A stretch of 64,000 nucleotides of DNA. Origin: Flavobacteriales bacterium (GTDB taxonomy: Bacteria > Bacteroidota > Bacteroidia > Flavobacteriales_G > Salibacteraceae). Below the pieces are notes generated by a model. That model ran no database searches, was not told the DNA's origin, and was given only the letters and a program-made list of their open reading frames with translations. Below are positions 33,397-41,683 of the stretch, piece by piece. Numbering within the stretch: the first letter of the stretch is position 1; every line of letters starts with the position of its first letter. The position numbers were made by a program, and so were the translations under genes. The stretch lies in NCBI GenBank assembly GCA_018660685.1, contig JABJJW010000001.1:1-64000 (forward strand). Reading direction: 5' to 3'.

Positions 33397-34521
33397 CTAA
33401 TGGATTATTTGAACTTTTTGAAGTTCAATCAGCCTTCCTGATTCATCCTTGATTTGCAGCAAATACGCTCCTGATGGAAGAGAGCTAACATCCGAGTTCA
33501 TCGTAGAACCAATGGATTGCTCATTCCAAACATTTCTCATGTTCACATCCATCATGCTAACCGAAAACGATTCGACTCCTTCAACTGTAATGGTCATTAC
33601 ATCCGATGCTGGATTTGGAAATAATTGAACGTTAATATCGCTCCCCATTCTCAACCCGAGTGGCGGTTCTGGAACTCCTTTTAGAAAAGAAACCGTGCTG
33701 TCTGGATTACCAAGACTATCGGTTTCAATTTCGGCCAAGAAGAAATTGGCAGCCGGGTTGTCTCCCCACCAACGATAGGATACATCTCCAGTGTCGTATG
33801 TGACCGAGTCGATGAACAAAGAAAGAAATGAAGACTCAGAAATTGGCCTCCAAGCGCTATCACCGTACCAATCAACCTCGATTCTCAGAATGTTAACCAC
33901 TCGGTGGCGTAGACTCATCCAATTTCCTGCTGGCAATTGTAATTCTCCCCAAGCGTCAATTTCATTTTCGAATCCGAAATAAACTCTAGATCGCAAAGAG
34001 TCAATCGTCGGATGTGGGCCTAAGCTATCTGGATCCACTCCAAGATGCTCTGACTGCTCTTGACCTAATTCGGAAGAACTCCAGCTGTCCTGGAACTCCG
34101 CAGGGAATTGCATGAACCTCCACGACAGGCTAAGAAATGGAATCGTTGGATTCCCTGTGCTGTCATACTCAACAAGACCGATAACGTCAAGATAATCATC
34201 TGTTTGCTTGAAGAATAAGTGCATGCTGTCTTCTTCGAGATCATTCACGACAAAATCCGCTTCCGGAAAATTGCTGGATAACGGTGCGGTTGATGGGTCC
34301 TCCAGAAATGCGCCATCGGGCTCGTGTTCGATAAGAGATGTGAAATCCCAGACTTGGTTTCCTGCAGCGGAACCTAAGTCCAAGCTCGCTCCATTTAAGG
34401 TGTCTTCAGACATAAACACCGTATCACCTAAAGTGGCAATGTAGTCATGGGTTAATGTAATCTGAGCGGTGGCAAAAAGGCAACTTATACCCCCAGCCAT
34501 TGATAGTAAAATTCTTTTCAT
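33397..34521 (-). CDS. secreted protein with T9SS type A sorting domain
   Basis: This 374-residue secreted protein of unknown role has a signal peptide ending at FATAQ (residue 19). The body (about 20-285) is rich in Asp, Ser and Trp, with no cysteine and no enzyme motif I recognise. It ends in a type A C-terminal domain (LFPNPASDVMTITVEGVES ... LPSGAYLLQI) that directs export through T9SS and attachment to the surface. A hydrophobic C-terminal strand VQIIH follows. It is convergent with the MscS gene and divergent from the aldehyde dehydrogenase. Confidence 0.85.
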   Translation of the reverse strand: MKRILLSMAGGISCLFATAQITLTHDYIATLGDTVFMSEDTLNGASLDLGSAAGNQVWDFTSLIEHEPDGAFLEDPSTAPLSSNFPEADFVVNDLEEDSMHLFFKQTDDYLDVIGLVEYDSTGNPTIPFLSLSWRFMQFPAEFQDSWSSSELGQEQSEHLGVDPDSLGPHPTIDSLRSRVYFGFENEIDAWGELQLPAGNWMSLRHRVVNILRIEVDWYGDSAWRPISESSFLSLFIDSVTYDTGDVSYRWWGDNPAANFFLAEIETDSLGNPDSTVSFLKGVPEPPLGLRMGSDINVQLFPNPASDVMTITVEGVESFSVSMMDVNMRNVWNEQSIGSTMNSDVSSLPSGAYLLQIKDESGRLIELQKVQIIH

Positions 34522-34611
34522 AACGGTTGATTTTTGAATAATTGAAACTAGTGTGAATTGTTCGTCACGAGCCTCTCCGGGCTATTACTTTTGCGCAAAA
34601 TCTTGTTAACG

Positions 34612-36138
34612 ATGAAAGACTTCCTAGAAGCACTCGAATTAAACGATATCAACGAAGGCACTTCCACTGGTTCTACATGGCTAACCTCTAATGGACAGAC
34701 ATACGAATCATTCTCTCCAACAGACGGAAAACTCATTGGAAAAGTAAAGGGCAGCACAGTTGAAAATTATGAAGCTGTTGTTCAAAAAGCACAAGAAGCC
34801 TTTAAAGAATGGAGAATGGTACCTGCTCCTCTGCGAGGTGAAGTGGTAAGACAGATTGGTGAAGCCCTCCGCGAAAAGAAGGAAGCTCTCGGAAAACTGG
34901 TGAGCTACGAAATGGGCAAGAGCTACCAAGAAGGTCTTGGCGAAGTACAAGAGATGATTGACATCTGTGATTTTGCAGTCGGCCTTTCGAGACAGCTTCA
35001 TGGCCTGACGATGCACAGCGAACGCCCGATGCACCGGATGTACGAACAGTATCATCCACTCGGAATCGTTGGAATCATTTCAGCATTCAATTTCCCAGTA
35101 GCTGTGTGGGCATGGAATAGCATGATCGCGTGGGTTTGTGGGGATGTCTGCATTTGGAAGCCATCTGAGAAAGTTCCTCTTTGTGCGGTTGCTTGTATGA
35201 AAATCGCCGCTGGAGTTTTTGAAAAGAACAACGTTCCTGAAGGAGTGAATGGCCTCGTTGTAGGAGACTACAACATTGGAGAACTCATGACAAATGACCT
35301 TCGAGTTCCGTTGATTTCAGCTACCGGTTCGATCCGAATGGGAAAGAAAGTTGGAGAGGCTGTAGGAAAACGACTTGGGAAAAGCATCCTTGAACTTGGT
35401 GGAAACAACGCCATCATCATTACGGAGCATGCCGATCTCAAAGTGGCAATTCCAGGAATTGTATTCGGAGCAGTCGGTACGGCTGGTCAGCGATGCACGT
35501 CAACGCGCAGATTGATCATTCATGAATCACTGTACGATGAAATTAGAGAAACATTGGTCAAGGCCTACAAACAACTTCGCATCGGTGACCCACTCGATTC
35601 AAACAACCACGTCGGCCCACTCATCGATAAGGATGCCGTGGCAAGTTATGAAGCAGCACTCAACACCATCGTCGAATCCGGAGGGAAAATCGCTGTGGAA
35701 GGTGGTGTTCTAGAAGGAGAAGGATATGAAAGTGGTTGCTACGTTAAGCCCGCAATTGCTGAAGTCAATAATGAGTGGGAAATCGTACAAGAAGAAACCT
35801 TTGCTCCAATTCTTTACTTGATTAAGTACAGTGATTTTGATGAGGCACTTGCAATTCAAAACGGCGTTAGACAGGGGTTGAGTTCGGCAATTATGACCAC
35901 GAACATGAGGCAAAGTGAAATCTTCCTCTCACACCATGGTTCAGATTGTGGAATAGCCAATGTGAATATTGGAACCAGCGGTGCCGAGATAGGTGGAGCA
36001 TTTGGTGGCGAAAAGGAAACGGGTGGTGGACGCGAAAGTGGATCTGATGCTTGGAAGGCTTACATGAGACGTCAAACGAATACCACTAATTGGGGTACTG
36101 AGTTACCTCTTGCTCAGGGAATCAAATTTGATCTTTAA
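34612..36138 (+). CDS. amaB: ALDH7-type aldehyde dehydrogenase (aminoadipate semialdehyde / piperidine-6-carboxylate dehydrogenase)
   Basis: This 508-residue NAD-dependent aldehyde dehydrogenase is placed in the ALDH7 family by length and by the segments GIISAFNFPVAVWAWN, LELGGNNAIIITEH and the catalytic Cys in AGQRCTSTRRL, and by the C-terminal IGGAFGGEKETGGGRESGSDAWKAYMRRQ, a family hallmark. It oxidises alpha-aminoadipate semialdehyde, the last step of the lysine catabolism branch. The open frame extends to TTG 34558, but ATG 34612 is the better start: it gives the family's N-terminus (MKDFLEALEL), and a TACTTTTG promoter element lies just before it. No other lysine gene is adjacent. Confidence 0.9.
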   Translation: MKDFLEALELNDINEGTSTGSTWLTSNGQTYESFSPTDGKLIGKVKGSTVENYEAVVQKAQEAFKEWRMVPAPLRGEVVRQIGEALREKKEALGKLVSYEMGKSYQEGLGEVQEMIDICDFAVGLSRQLHGLTMHSERPMHRMYEQYHPLGIVGIISAFNFPVAVWAWNSMIAWVCGDVCIWKPSEKVPLCAVACMKIAAGVFEKNNVPEGVNGLVVGDYNIGELMTNDLRVPLISATGSIRMGKKVGEAVGKRLGKSILELGGNNAIIITEHADLKVAIPGIVFGAVGTAGQRCTSTRRLIIHESLYDEIRETLVKAYKQLRIGDPLDSNNHVGPLIDKDAVASYEAALNTIVESGGKIAVEGGVLEGEGYESGCYVKPAIAEVNNEWEIVQEETFAPILYLIKYSDFDEALAIQNGVRQGLSSAIMTTNMRQSEIFLSHHGSDCGIANVNIGTSGAEIGGAFGGEKETGGGRESGSDAWKAYMRRQTNTTNWGTELPLAQGIKFDL

Positions 36139-36198
36139 GCCGCGTTAAACTGATTTTGATCATTTAACCAAGTCCTTCATGCTCACTACATTGTAAGC

Positions 36199-37044
36199 AT
36201 GTTTACTAGAGAAGACCTAAGTTCTTTCAAAACAAGAAAGGACATCGTAGAGGTTGCCAAGGCCAAGAAAATTAACATTGCTAAACCTCTCGAGGTGGTG
36301 CAGTATGAGGCAGAGCTGAAAATTCTGCAGGAGCAACTTGTTAATCTCCAACAGCATATTCAAACGAATGGACTGCGTGTTGCCATTCTTTTCGAAGGCC
36401 GAGATGCCGCTGGAAAAGGAGGGTCCATCAAACGATTCATGGAACACCTGAATCCGAGATTAGCTCGGGTTGTAGCGTTATCGAAGCCTACAGAGGTCGA
36501 GCGTGGGCAGTGGTATTTCCGGCGCTATATCAAAGAAATGCCTAACCCCGGTGAGATTGTATTCTTCGACCGCAGTTGGTACAACCGAGCTGTTGTTGAA
36601 CCCGTGATGGGTTTTTGCTCCGAACAACAGTACAGTCAATTTATGGTTCAAGTTCCTGAATTTGAACACATGTTAGCCGAAGATGGAATCAAGGTGATTA
36701 AGTTCTGGTTCTCCATCTCAAAATCGGAACAAAACGAGCGCTTTGAAGCCCGGCTCAACAATCCATTGAAAGTTTGGAAATTCAGCCCAGTAGACCGAAA
36801 GGGCCAGGAACTTTGGGAGAGCTACACCCACTATAAGCAGCTAATGTTTGCTCGCACACACACCACATTTTGTCCATGGATAATAGTCAAAGGAAACACC
36901 AAGCGGCAAGCCCGTTTAGAAAGCATGCGCTACGTTATTTCACAGTTTCGATTTGACGATAAACAGGCAGCCAATCCGATGCTTTTACCCGACCCGAACA
37001 TCGTGATGCGATACCATAGAGAAATTGATCAACTAGATATTTAA
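36199..37044 (+). CDS. polyphosphate kinase 2 family protein (first copy)
   Basis: PPK2 uses polyphosphate to phosphorylate nucleotides, or the reverse. This 281-residue product has Walker A GRDAAGKGG (67-75), the lid region QWYFRRYIKEMP and Walker B VFFDRSWYNRAVVEPVMGFC (121-140). The usual motif after NR is AGVERV or AGVEHV; here it is AVVEPV. It begins with a short non-homologous leader (about 1-30). It is the first of two tandem PPK2 genes that overlap by 1 nt; the two differ in the leader and in the C-terminus, so they are probably partners with distinct nucleotide preference and not a fresh duplication. Confidence 0.92.
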   Translation: MFTREDLSSFKTRKDIVEVAKAKKINIAKPLEVVQYEAELKILQEQLVNLQQHIQTNGLRVAILFEGRDAAGKGGSIKRFMEHLNPRLARVVALSKPTEVERGQWYFRRYIKEMPNPGEIVFFDRSWYNRAVVEPVMGFCSEQQYSQFMVQVPEFEHMLAEDGIKVIKFWFSISKSEQNERFEARLNNPLKVWKFSPVDRKGQELWESYTHYKQLMFARTHTTFCPWIIVKGNTKRQARLESMRYVISQFRFDDKQAANPMLLPDPNIVMRYHREIDQLDI

Positions 37045-37820
37045 TGATGAATCCAGAAGATCTCACAGATGAAGATGTGGAGTTACTCAACTCCAAAGTC
37101 GGATTGAAATACCTCTTTGCTGAGAAAAAAGTCAACCTCGAAAAAGTTCTTTATCAGGCCAACTACGAGGCTGAATTGAGAGCCATGCAGGCCAAACTTA
37201 TCAAGCTTCAAGAATGGGTGATTCAAGAACGACAGCGAGTTATAATCATTTTTGAAGGGCGCGATGCGGCGGGAAAGGGCGGAGCAATCCGAAGAATTAC
37301 GGCCCACATTAATCCACGGCACTACCGAATTGTTGCCCTACCAAGGCCTACTGCAGACGAAACTGACCAGTGGTATTTCAAACGATATGTAGACAAGCTA
37401 CCAAAGCCTGGGGAAATCGTATTCTTTGATCGGAGCTGGTACAATCGAGCAGTCGTAGAACCAGTTAATGGCTTTTGTACTGACAAAGAGTACAAGACAT
37501 TTATGGGTCAGGTCAACGACTTCGAAAGGATGATTACAGAATCGGGGGCGCACCTCGTTAAAATATACTTCTCCATTTCGAAAGACGAGCAGGCAAAACG
37601 GTTCGAAGAAATCAAGGCCAGTCCTCTCAAGAAATGGAAAATGACCAAAGTCGATGAAGAAGCTCAACGCCTTTGGGACAATTACACGTCCTATAAAGAG
37701 GAAATGTTCAATCATACAAACAACGACTATGCTGAGTGGAAAATAATCCACGCGGACAAAAAGACCCTCGCGAGAATTGAAGCCGCAACCTATATCTTAG
37801 ACAGCATTCCGTATGAGTAA
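37044..37820 (+). CDS. polyphosphate kinase 2 family protein (second copy)
   Basis: This 258-residue PPK2 paralog follows the first copy directly; its ATG overlaps the upstream TAA by 1 nt. It carries Walker A GRDAAGKGG (72-80), the lid RPTADETDQWYFKRY and Walker B VFFDRSWYNRAVVEPVNGFC (126-145). It shares the AVVEPV variant with the first copy, so both come from one lineage-specific ancestor. Identity between the two is high through residues 70-190 and falls outside. It overlaps the following SDR gene by 8 nt. The substrate (ADP, AMP or GDP) cannot be decided from motifs alone. Confidence 0.92.
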   Translation: MMNPEDLTDEDVELLNSKVGLKYLFAEKKVNLEKVLYQANYEAELRAMQAKLIKLQEWVIQERQRVIIIFEGRDAAGKGGAIRRITAHINPRHYRIVALPRPTADETDQWYFKRYVDKLPKPGEIVFFDRSWYNRAVVEPVNGFCTDKEYKTFMGQVNDFERMITESGAHLVKIYFSISKDEQAKRFEEIKASPLKKWKMTKVDEEAQRLWDNYTSYKEEMFNHTNNDYAEWKIIHADKKTLARIEAATYILDSIPYE

Positions 37821-38505
37821 ATTAGCACTAGTCACCGGAGGAAACCGAGGCATCGGTCTCGAGGTTGTCAAACAACTTTCAAAAGCTGGCATTGAAGTAG
37901 TCTTGACTGCCCGATCAGAAGATAAAGGTCTGGAAGCCCTGGCAAGTTTGGGCTCGAATAATGTGAAGTTTCATCAACTTGACATTAGCGATCGAGAAAG
38001 TATTCAGCAGATTTCTAGCTGGTTGGAGAATGAGTACGGGAGCCTCGACATTCTTATTAATAATGCTGGCATCAACTACGATAAATGGAATAAGGCCATA
38101 AATCCGAACATGGAAAATGTTCGGCGAACTTTTGAAACTAACTTTTTCGGAACTTGGAATATGTGCATCGCCCTGATTCCACTCCTTAAAAAAAGTGACG
38201 CTGGTAGAATTGTCAACGTGTCGAGCGGCGCGGGTTCACTGAATGAAATGATTGCCGAAGCACCAGGCTATTCATTTTCTAAATCAGCGTTGAATGGTCT
38301 GACTATTCAGCTTGCTCAAGAGTTAAAAATGGACAAGATTTTAGTGAATTCTGTCTGTCCTGGTTGGGTGAAAACGGACATGGGTGGAATTATGGCGCCG
38401 AGAAGTCTAGAGGAAGGGGCTTCAAGCGTTCTTCAAACTGCATTGATTCCGAGTGATGGCCCTTCTGGCGGATTCTTCCGAGATGGTGCACCAATAGATT
38501 GGTAG
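37813..38505 (+). CDS. short-chain dehydrogenase/reductase
   Basis: This 230-residue Rossmann oxidoreductase is of the classical SDR type. It has the nucleotide-binding loop TGGNRGIG (about 8-15), the NNAG structural motif (INNAGIN, near 83), the catalytic Ser in NVSSGAG and the YxxxK pair (YSFSKSA). The sequence from RSEDKGL to QLDIS and the tail PGWVKTDMGG resemble carbonyl reductase-like members that act on ketones, but substrate cannot be fixed. It is the third gene of the PPK2 operon, overlapping the second kinase by 8 nt. The following gene is convergent and 2 nt away. Confidence 0.92.
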   Translation: MSKLALVTGGNRGIGLEVVKQLSKAGIEVVLTARSEDKGLEALASLGSNNVKFHQLDISDRESIQQISSWLENEYGSLDILINNAGINYDKWNKAINPNMENVRRTFETNFFGTWNMCIALIPLLKKSDAGRIVNVSSGAGSLNEMIAEAPGYSFSKSALNGLTIQLAQELKMDKILVNSVCPGWVKTDMGGIMAPRSLEEGASSVLQTALIPSDGPSGGFFRDGAPIDW

Positions 38506-38506
38506 T

Positions 38507-39346
38507 CTAGGGCTGAGCCTCAAACAACATCGAATTAATTACTGGTGTTACGGAATCATCCTCGTCTGTGATGAATGCGATAATACTGTATGCCTCCAGA
38601 GACTCGGATAATTCGCTCAGATCAATGGATTGGGACCACATTCCACTCGTTCCGTCTAAATCAACCATGTCTCCATCGTAATCACTCAAGACGTGACGAA
38701 TCACATTCGTATGTTCAAATCCTACGATGTACTCACCTTGGCCGTAGTATGGATGATCAGGATCATTGTCTCCATAATTGCGCTGGTCATAGCCACTGCC
38801 TTGACCCGTAACAACCTTCTCAACCACAAAAACTTGAAGACGAAAAGACGCATTGCTGAACTTGTCAATCGCCGACAACTCTATTTCAACATTCAGCATT
38901 GTTCCATCTGAAGATGTTTCTCCAGTTAAGCCAATTGGCGCGTCTGAAAGCCTCTCTCCTTCGAGCATTTCCTCCAGCCGGTCCACCATATAATATACAG
39001 TGCCCTCACCTTCATCCTTTCGTTGAATATGGGCCACGGGGGTGTATACGGTCTTGTTGATTTTGTTAATAAAGTGGTCTGTATAATCATGATGAAGCGG
39101 TCCATGGATATAGTGCGACATATGGAATACATCGCTCAATGAATCTTCAATGACGTCGAGGTTATGATGAGCTATTGGGCATGCTCCACAACTCACGCTT
39201 ACCGTTGGCTCGATCAAAATAGTCTTGGCGTAACCCTCAACTATTACTTCTTCTGGTTCAGGATCATTGACAATTTCCGGATCATCCTTTTTACAGGCAG
39301 ATATTGACACCGCTAGGATTGAAAGAAAAATAAGGTGCTTTTTCAT
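38507..39346 (-). CDS. Omp28-related outer-membrane lipoprotein
   Basis: This 279-residue lipoprotein is of the Omp28 family. The true start is MKKHLIFLSILAVSISAC at 39346 (Cys18 lipidated); the frame is open 9 codons further but without a signal. The mature protein has a thioredoxin-like fold with a CxxC motif, SCGACP (Cys53, Cys56), followed by the family pattern HNLDVIEDSLSDVFHMSHYIHGPLHHDYTD, and ends in a beta-rich domain. It may be a disulfide-exchange or redox protein at the outer membrane or a cysteine scavenger; function is unproven. It precedes no operon partner in the same direction. Confidence 0.88.
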   Translation of the reverse strand: MKKHLIFLSILAVSISACKKDDPEIVNDPEPEEVIVEGYAKTILIEPTVSVSCGACPIAHHNLDVIEDSLSDVFHMSHYIHGPLHHDYTDHFINKINKTVYTPVAHIQRKDEGEGTVYYMVDRLEEMLEGERLSDAPIGLTGETSSDGTMLNVEIELSAIDKFSNASFRLQVFVVEKVVTGQGSGYDQRNYGDNDPDHPYYGQGEYIVGFEHTNVIRHVLSDYDGDMVDLDGTSGMWSQSIDLSELSESLEAYSIIAFITDEDDSVTPVINSMLFEAQP

Positions 39347-39408
39347 GGTAAAAGATAGAAGAACAGAGTTCAAATTCCTTGCACTAACGATGAGGATGAC
39401 GAAATGTT

Positions 39409-39897
39409 TTAATTGGCCGACATGAGAGGACTCATGAAGATGGTATAGTCGGTTTGCTGACCCGCATTTGGATTCTGTGAGAATTCAAGTGTGAGCAAAC
39501 CATCCGACAACTGATACTCAATTACTCCTTCTGGATTCTGATGTTGAGTATCTGCAGCGTTGTAAACTCTGATGGAACCTTCATTGGCTTCGAAGTTGGT
39601 GGACGATATATCAACCGTTTCCACTCCAGCATAATTAAAATAACTGAGCATGAGGGATCCGGGTTCTCCGCAAGTAATATTCAAATAATAAAATAGCGCT
39701 GGCCCTTCTTCTACAATGAGCGAGTCGAGCGTATCGACATCTGTAACTATCCGAATCGAATCGCTTATCCACTCTCCGAGCAAATTGTCATTTACAAGAC
39801 AATACTCTACCTCTATCGGGTATGGATCATTGATATCCACTTGCTTCTCACAACTCGTGAAACTCAAAAACGCAATTATGACAACTAAATATCTCAT
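39409..39897 (-). CDS. lipoprotein of unknown function
   Basis: This 162-residue lipoprotein has signal peptide MRYLVVIIAFLSFTSC (lipidated Cys16). The mature region has Asp/Ser-rich strands, one more Cys pair (YCLV, ITCGEP), and a beta-sandwich-like pattern, but no family I recognise. Its ATG overlaps the stop of a smaller upstream lipoprotein gene (ATGA), so the two are coupled. With the Omp28-like gene it forms a run of three lipoproteins transcribed leftward. Confidence 0.75.
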   Translation of the reverse strand: MRYLVVIIAFLSFTSCEKQVDINDPYPIEVEYCLVNDNLLGEWISDSIRIVTDVDTLDSLIVEEGPALFYYLNITCGEPGSLMLSYFNYAGVETVDISSTNFEANEGSIRVYNAADTQHQNPEGVIEYQLSDGLLTLEFSQNPNAGQQTDYTIFMSPLMSAN

Positions 39898-40061
39898 TTG
39901 AATCGCTTGTAAACCTCCTCGCAGTCAAGAGAGTCTAAAGGTGATTCTCCTGGATCACAAAACGTAAAAACATTGCCCCCATTGTCTCTACAATCAATAC
40001 ATTCTATCCTTTGGCAAGAAAACAGAACTACGAGGGCCGACATTGACATGATTACACGCAC
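39894..40061 (-). CDS. small Cys-rich lipoprotein
   Basis: This 55-residue product starts at GTG 40061 (ATG at 40049 is the alternative). It has a short lipoprotein signal (MRVIMSMSALVVLFSC) followed by CRD, CD and C pairs (IECIDCRDNG, TFCDPGE, LDCEEV): five cysteines in 40 mature residues. Its stop overlaps the start of the next lipoprotein (ATGA at 39894-39897), which argues that it is a real gene. No family is known. It resembles other minimal disulfide-rich lipoproteins that are easily missed by gene callers. Confidence 0.6.
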   Translation of the reverse strand: MRVIMSMSALVVLFSCQRIECIDCRDNGGNVFTFCDPGESPLDSLDCEEVYKRFK

Positions 40062-40233
40062 GCACCGAAAGTAACGAGAGGATTTGGAAGAGTTCTGCTA
40101 AAATTTATCGCTAACAACCTTGCACGGCATTTTCAAATCCTTAATTTTCATCATTCGACGACTTCAGGTTCATTGCCAGACATCAGGCCAATTGAACAGC
40201 ATGGACGTTTTCAAGGCGAATTAATATCAACCT
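40062..40233. promoter_or_regulatory. divergent intergenic gap
   Basis: 172 bp between the small lipoprotein (minus) and a truncated ORF (plus). Nothing recognisable besides scattered AT-rich tracts. Confidence 0.3.
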
Positions 40234-40371
40234 ATGAACAGCAAATTATCTTCCCTTATTCTGATAAGCACGCTCCTCACATATTGGAGTAGTGCACAAA
40301 CAACTGTGATGGGAAAGGTCACCAATGAACTCACAGGAGAAGGGCTCGTCGGCGCCAAAATTTCATTCTGA
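40234..40371 (+). pseudogene. truncated exported CarboxypepD_reg-like protein
   Basis: The frame from ATG 40234 encodes a convincing signal peptide (MNSKLSSLILISTLLTYWSSAQ) and then TTVMGKVTNELTGEGLVGAKISF, which is the first strand-turn-strand of a CarboxypepD_reg-like domain as found at the start of TonB receptors and T9SS proteins. It ends at TGA 40369-40371 after 45 residues. The downstream bases encode the next gene instead, so the rest of the parent gene has been lost. I read it as the 5' remnant of a deleted surface protein. Confidence 0.6.
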
Positions 40372-40419
40372 TCTAGCACGTTATAATTTGAAGATGCCCC
40401 TATCTTGGGCGTATCAATT

Positions 40420-40860
40420 ATGGATTGGATTGAACTCGGATATCTAGGCCTATTTCTAGCAACTTTTCTCGCCGCTACCATCATCCCATTTACTTCTGAA
40501 GCCGTGGTAGGTGCAATGATTCTAGCCGGTTTTGATCCCTTGATTTGTCTACTGATTGCTTCCTCTGGTAACACCTTGGGTGGAATGTCAAGCTATGGTC
40601 TGGGATGGCTTGGAGACTGGAATAAATTGCATCGGTGGCTGCGTGTGCATAAAGAGAAGGTTGAATTTTGGAAAGTTCGAATAGATCGGTTTGGAGCGTA
40701 CTTAGCCTTGCTCTGCTGGGCCCCATTTATTGGTGACATCATCGCCGTAGCTCTAGGAGTCTTTCGGACCAAACCACTTCCAGTATTTTCCTACATGTTG
40801 ATTGGTAAAGCTGCTCGCTATGCCATTCTCATTTGGGTCCTAGAGCCGATGTCAACTTAA
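40420..40860 (+). CDS. YqaA-family (DedA/SNARE-associated superfamily) membrane protein
   Basis: This 146-residue membrane protein belongs to the YqaA branch of the VTT/DedA superfamily. It has the family core GLFLATFLAATIIPFTSEAVVGAMI, the SSGNTLGGMSSYGLGWLGD loop and the reentrant-helix segment RFGAYLALLCWAPFIGDIIAVALG, then GKAARYAILIWVL. Superfamily members scramble or flip phospholipids; the substrate of YqaA is unknown. An upstream in-frame TTG (40405) is possible, but ATG 40420 matches the family start (MDWIELGYLGLF). It ends in a 9-nt overlap with the convergent sulfotransferase. Confidence 0.9.
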   Translation: MDWIELGYLGLFLATFLAATIIPFTSEAVVGAMILAGFDPLICLLIASSGNTLGGMSSYGLGWLGDWNKLHRWLRVHKEKVEFWKVRIDRFGAYLALLCWAPFIGDIIAVALGVFRTKPLPVFSYMLIGKAARYAILIWVLEPMST

Positions 40861-41679
40861 GGTGCTGATCGAGGTAACTCTGCTTAGGGCAAATTCCCAA
40901 TCTTCCTGATAGTGCGCTTTCACCTGTTCGAGATAGTCCTTGTCCACTAGCGCTTCGTCGCTCACCAAAAACCCAGGAACAAACTGTGCAAGAAACGCCA
41001 CGATATGCAGCAAGAATTCTCTGTACTTGTACCACAACTTATTCCAGAAACGACTTTTGGAGCCCAAGTGTTCATACTTGTACAGCTTATTGAATGCCAT
41101 CAATACTCGATTCTGCTTTACGCTGAATGCCCGCTTTCTTCTCTTGTGCAAGTCAACGCCCGGCTTGAGCTTAGCTCCACAGTAATCTAAAATGAGTTGG
41201 ACATATTGTTCTGGACTCTTCTTCAGCTCATCGTAATTCAAGAACAAAATAGGAGTGGTAAAATGACTCTCTAAGTATTCAATTTTAGGTCGAAGTAGAA
41301 ACTCCTCCTTCTCCCATTCGCCTTCTCCAGTTTCGAGATTAAAGAATTCTTTGAGCGTTTTAAATCCATGCTTTCGAATGTGGTAGTAATACTTCGAAGA
41401 CAGCCAGCTATCTTGTCTTCTCAGAATGAGAATGACCTTAGCGTCTGGTCTCGTCTTCACAATCTTGTCAATGGAAGGAAAGAGCTCACGGTCAGTTTCA
41501 AAAGTGAATAAGTGGTTTGCTTCAGGATAATCCGCGACGATTTTTTCAAAGAGCTTAAATCGACTCTTGCGATGATAAGAAACGCCTTCTAGATTCTGAA
41601 ATACAGTGAGTTGCAAGAAAGTAGATCCAGTCTTTTCCAGACCAAGATGAAAGCACAGATTGGGATGATTGTCATTCAT
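40852..41679 (-). CDS. sulfotransferase domain protein
   Basis: This 275-residue enzyme is of the PAPS-dependent sulfotransferase fold. It has the 5'-phosphosulfate loop LGLEKTGSTFLQ (about 13-24) and the 3'-phosphate loop LILRRQDSWLSSKYYYHIR (about 83-101). Its C-terminal part has SVKQNRVLMAFNKLYKYEH and a hydrophobic helix (about 222-238). It would transfer sulfate to a sugar, lipid or cell-surface polymer; the acceptor cannot be read from sequence. It lies 4 nt downstream of mfd and is probably in the same transcript. A role in capsule or exopolysaccharide modification is possible but unproven. Confidence 0.85.
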   Translation of the reverse strand: MNDNHPNLCFHLGLEKTGSTFLQLTVFQNLEGVSYHRKSRFKLFEKIVADYPEANHLFTFETDRELFPSIDKIVKTRPDAKVILILRRQDSWLSSKYYYHIRKHGFKTLKEFFNLETGEGEWEKEEFLLRPKIEYLESHFTTPILFLNYDELKKSPEQYVQLILDYCGAKLKPGVDLHKRRKRAFSVKQNRVLMAFNKLYKYEHLGSKSRFWNKLWYKYREFLLHIVAFLAQFVPGFLVSDEALVDKDYLEQVKAHYQEDWEFALSRVTSISTLS

Positions 41680-41683
41680 AATC

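Noticed and set aside
34558-34611. Extended start of the ALDH7 gene at TTG 34558
   Set aside because: The added residues have no counterpart in the family and a promoter element lies inside the extension.
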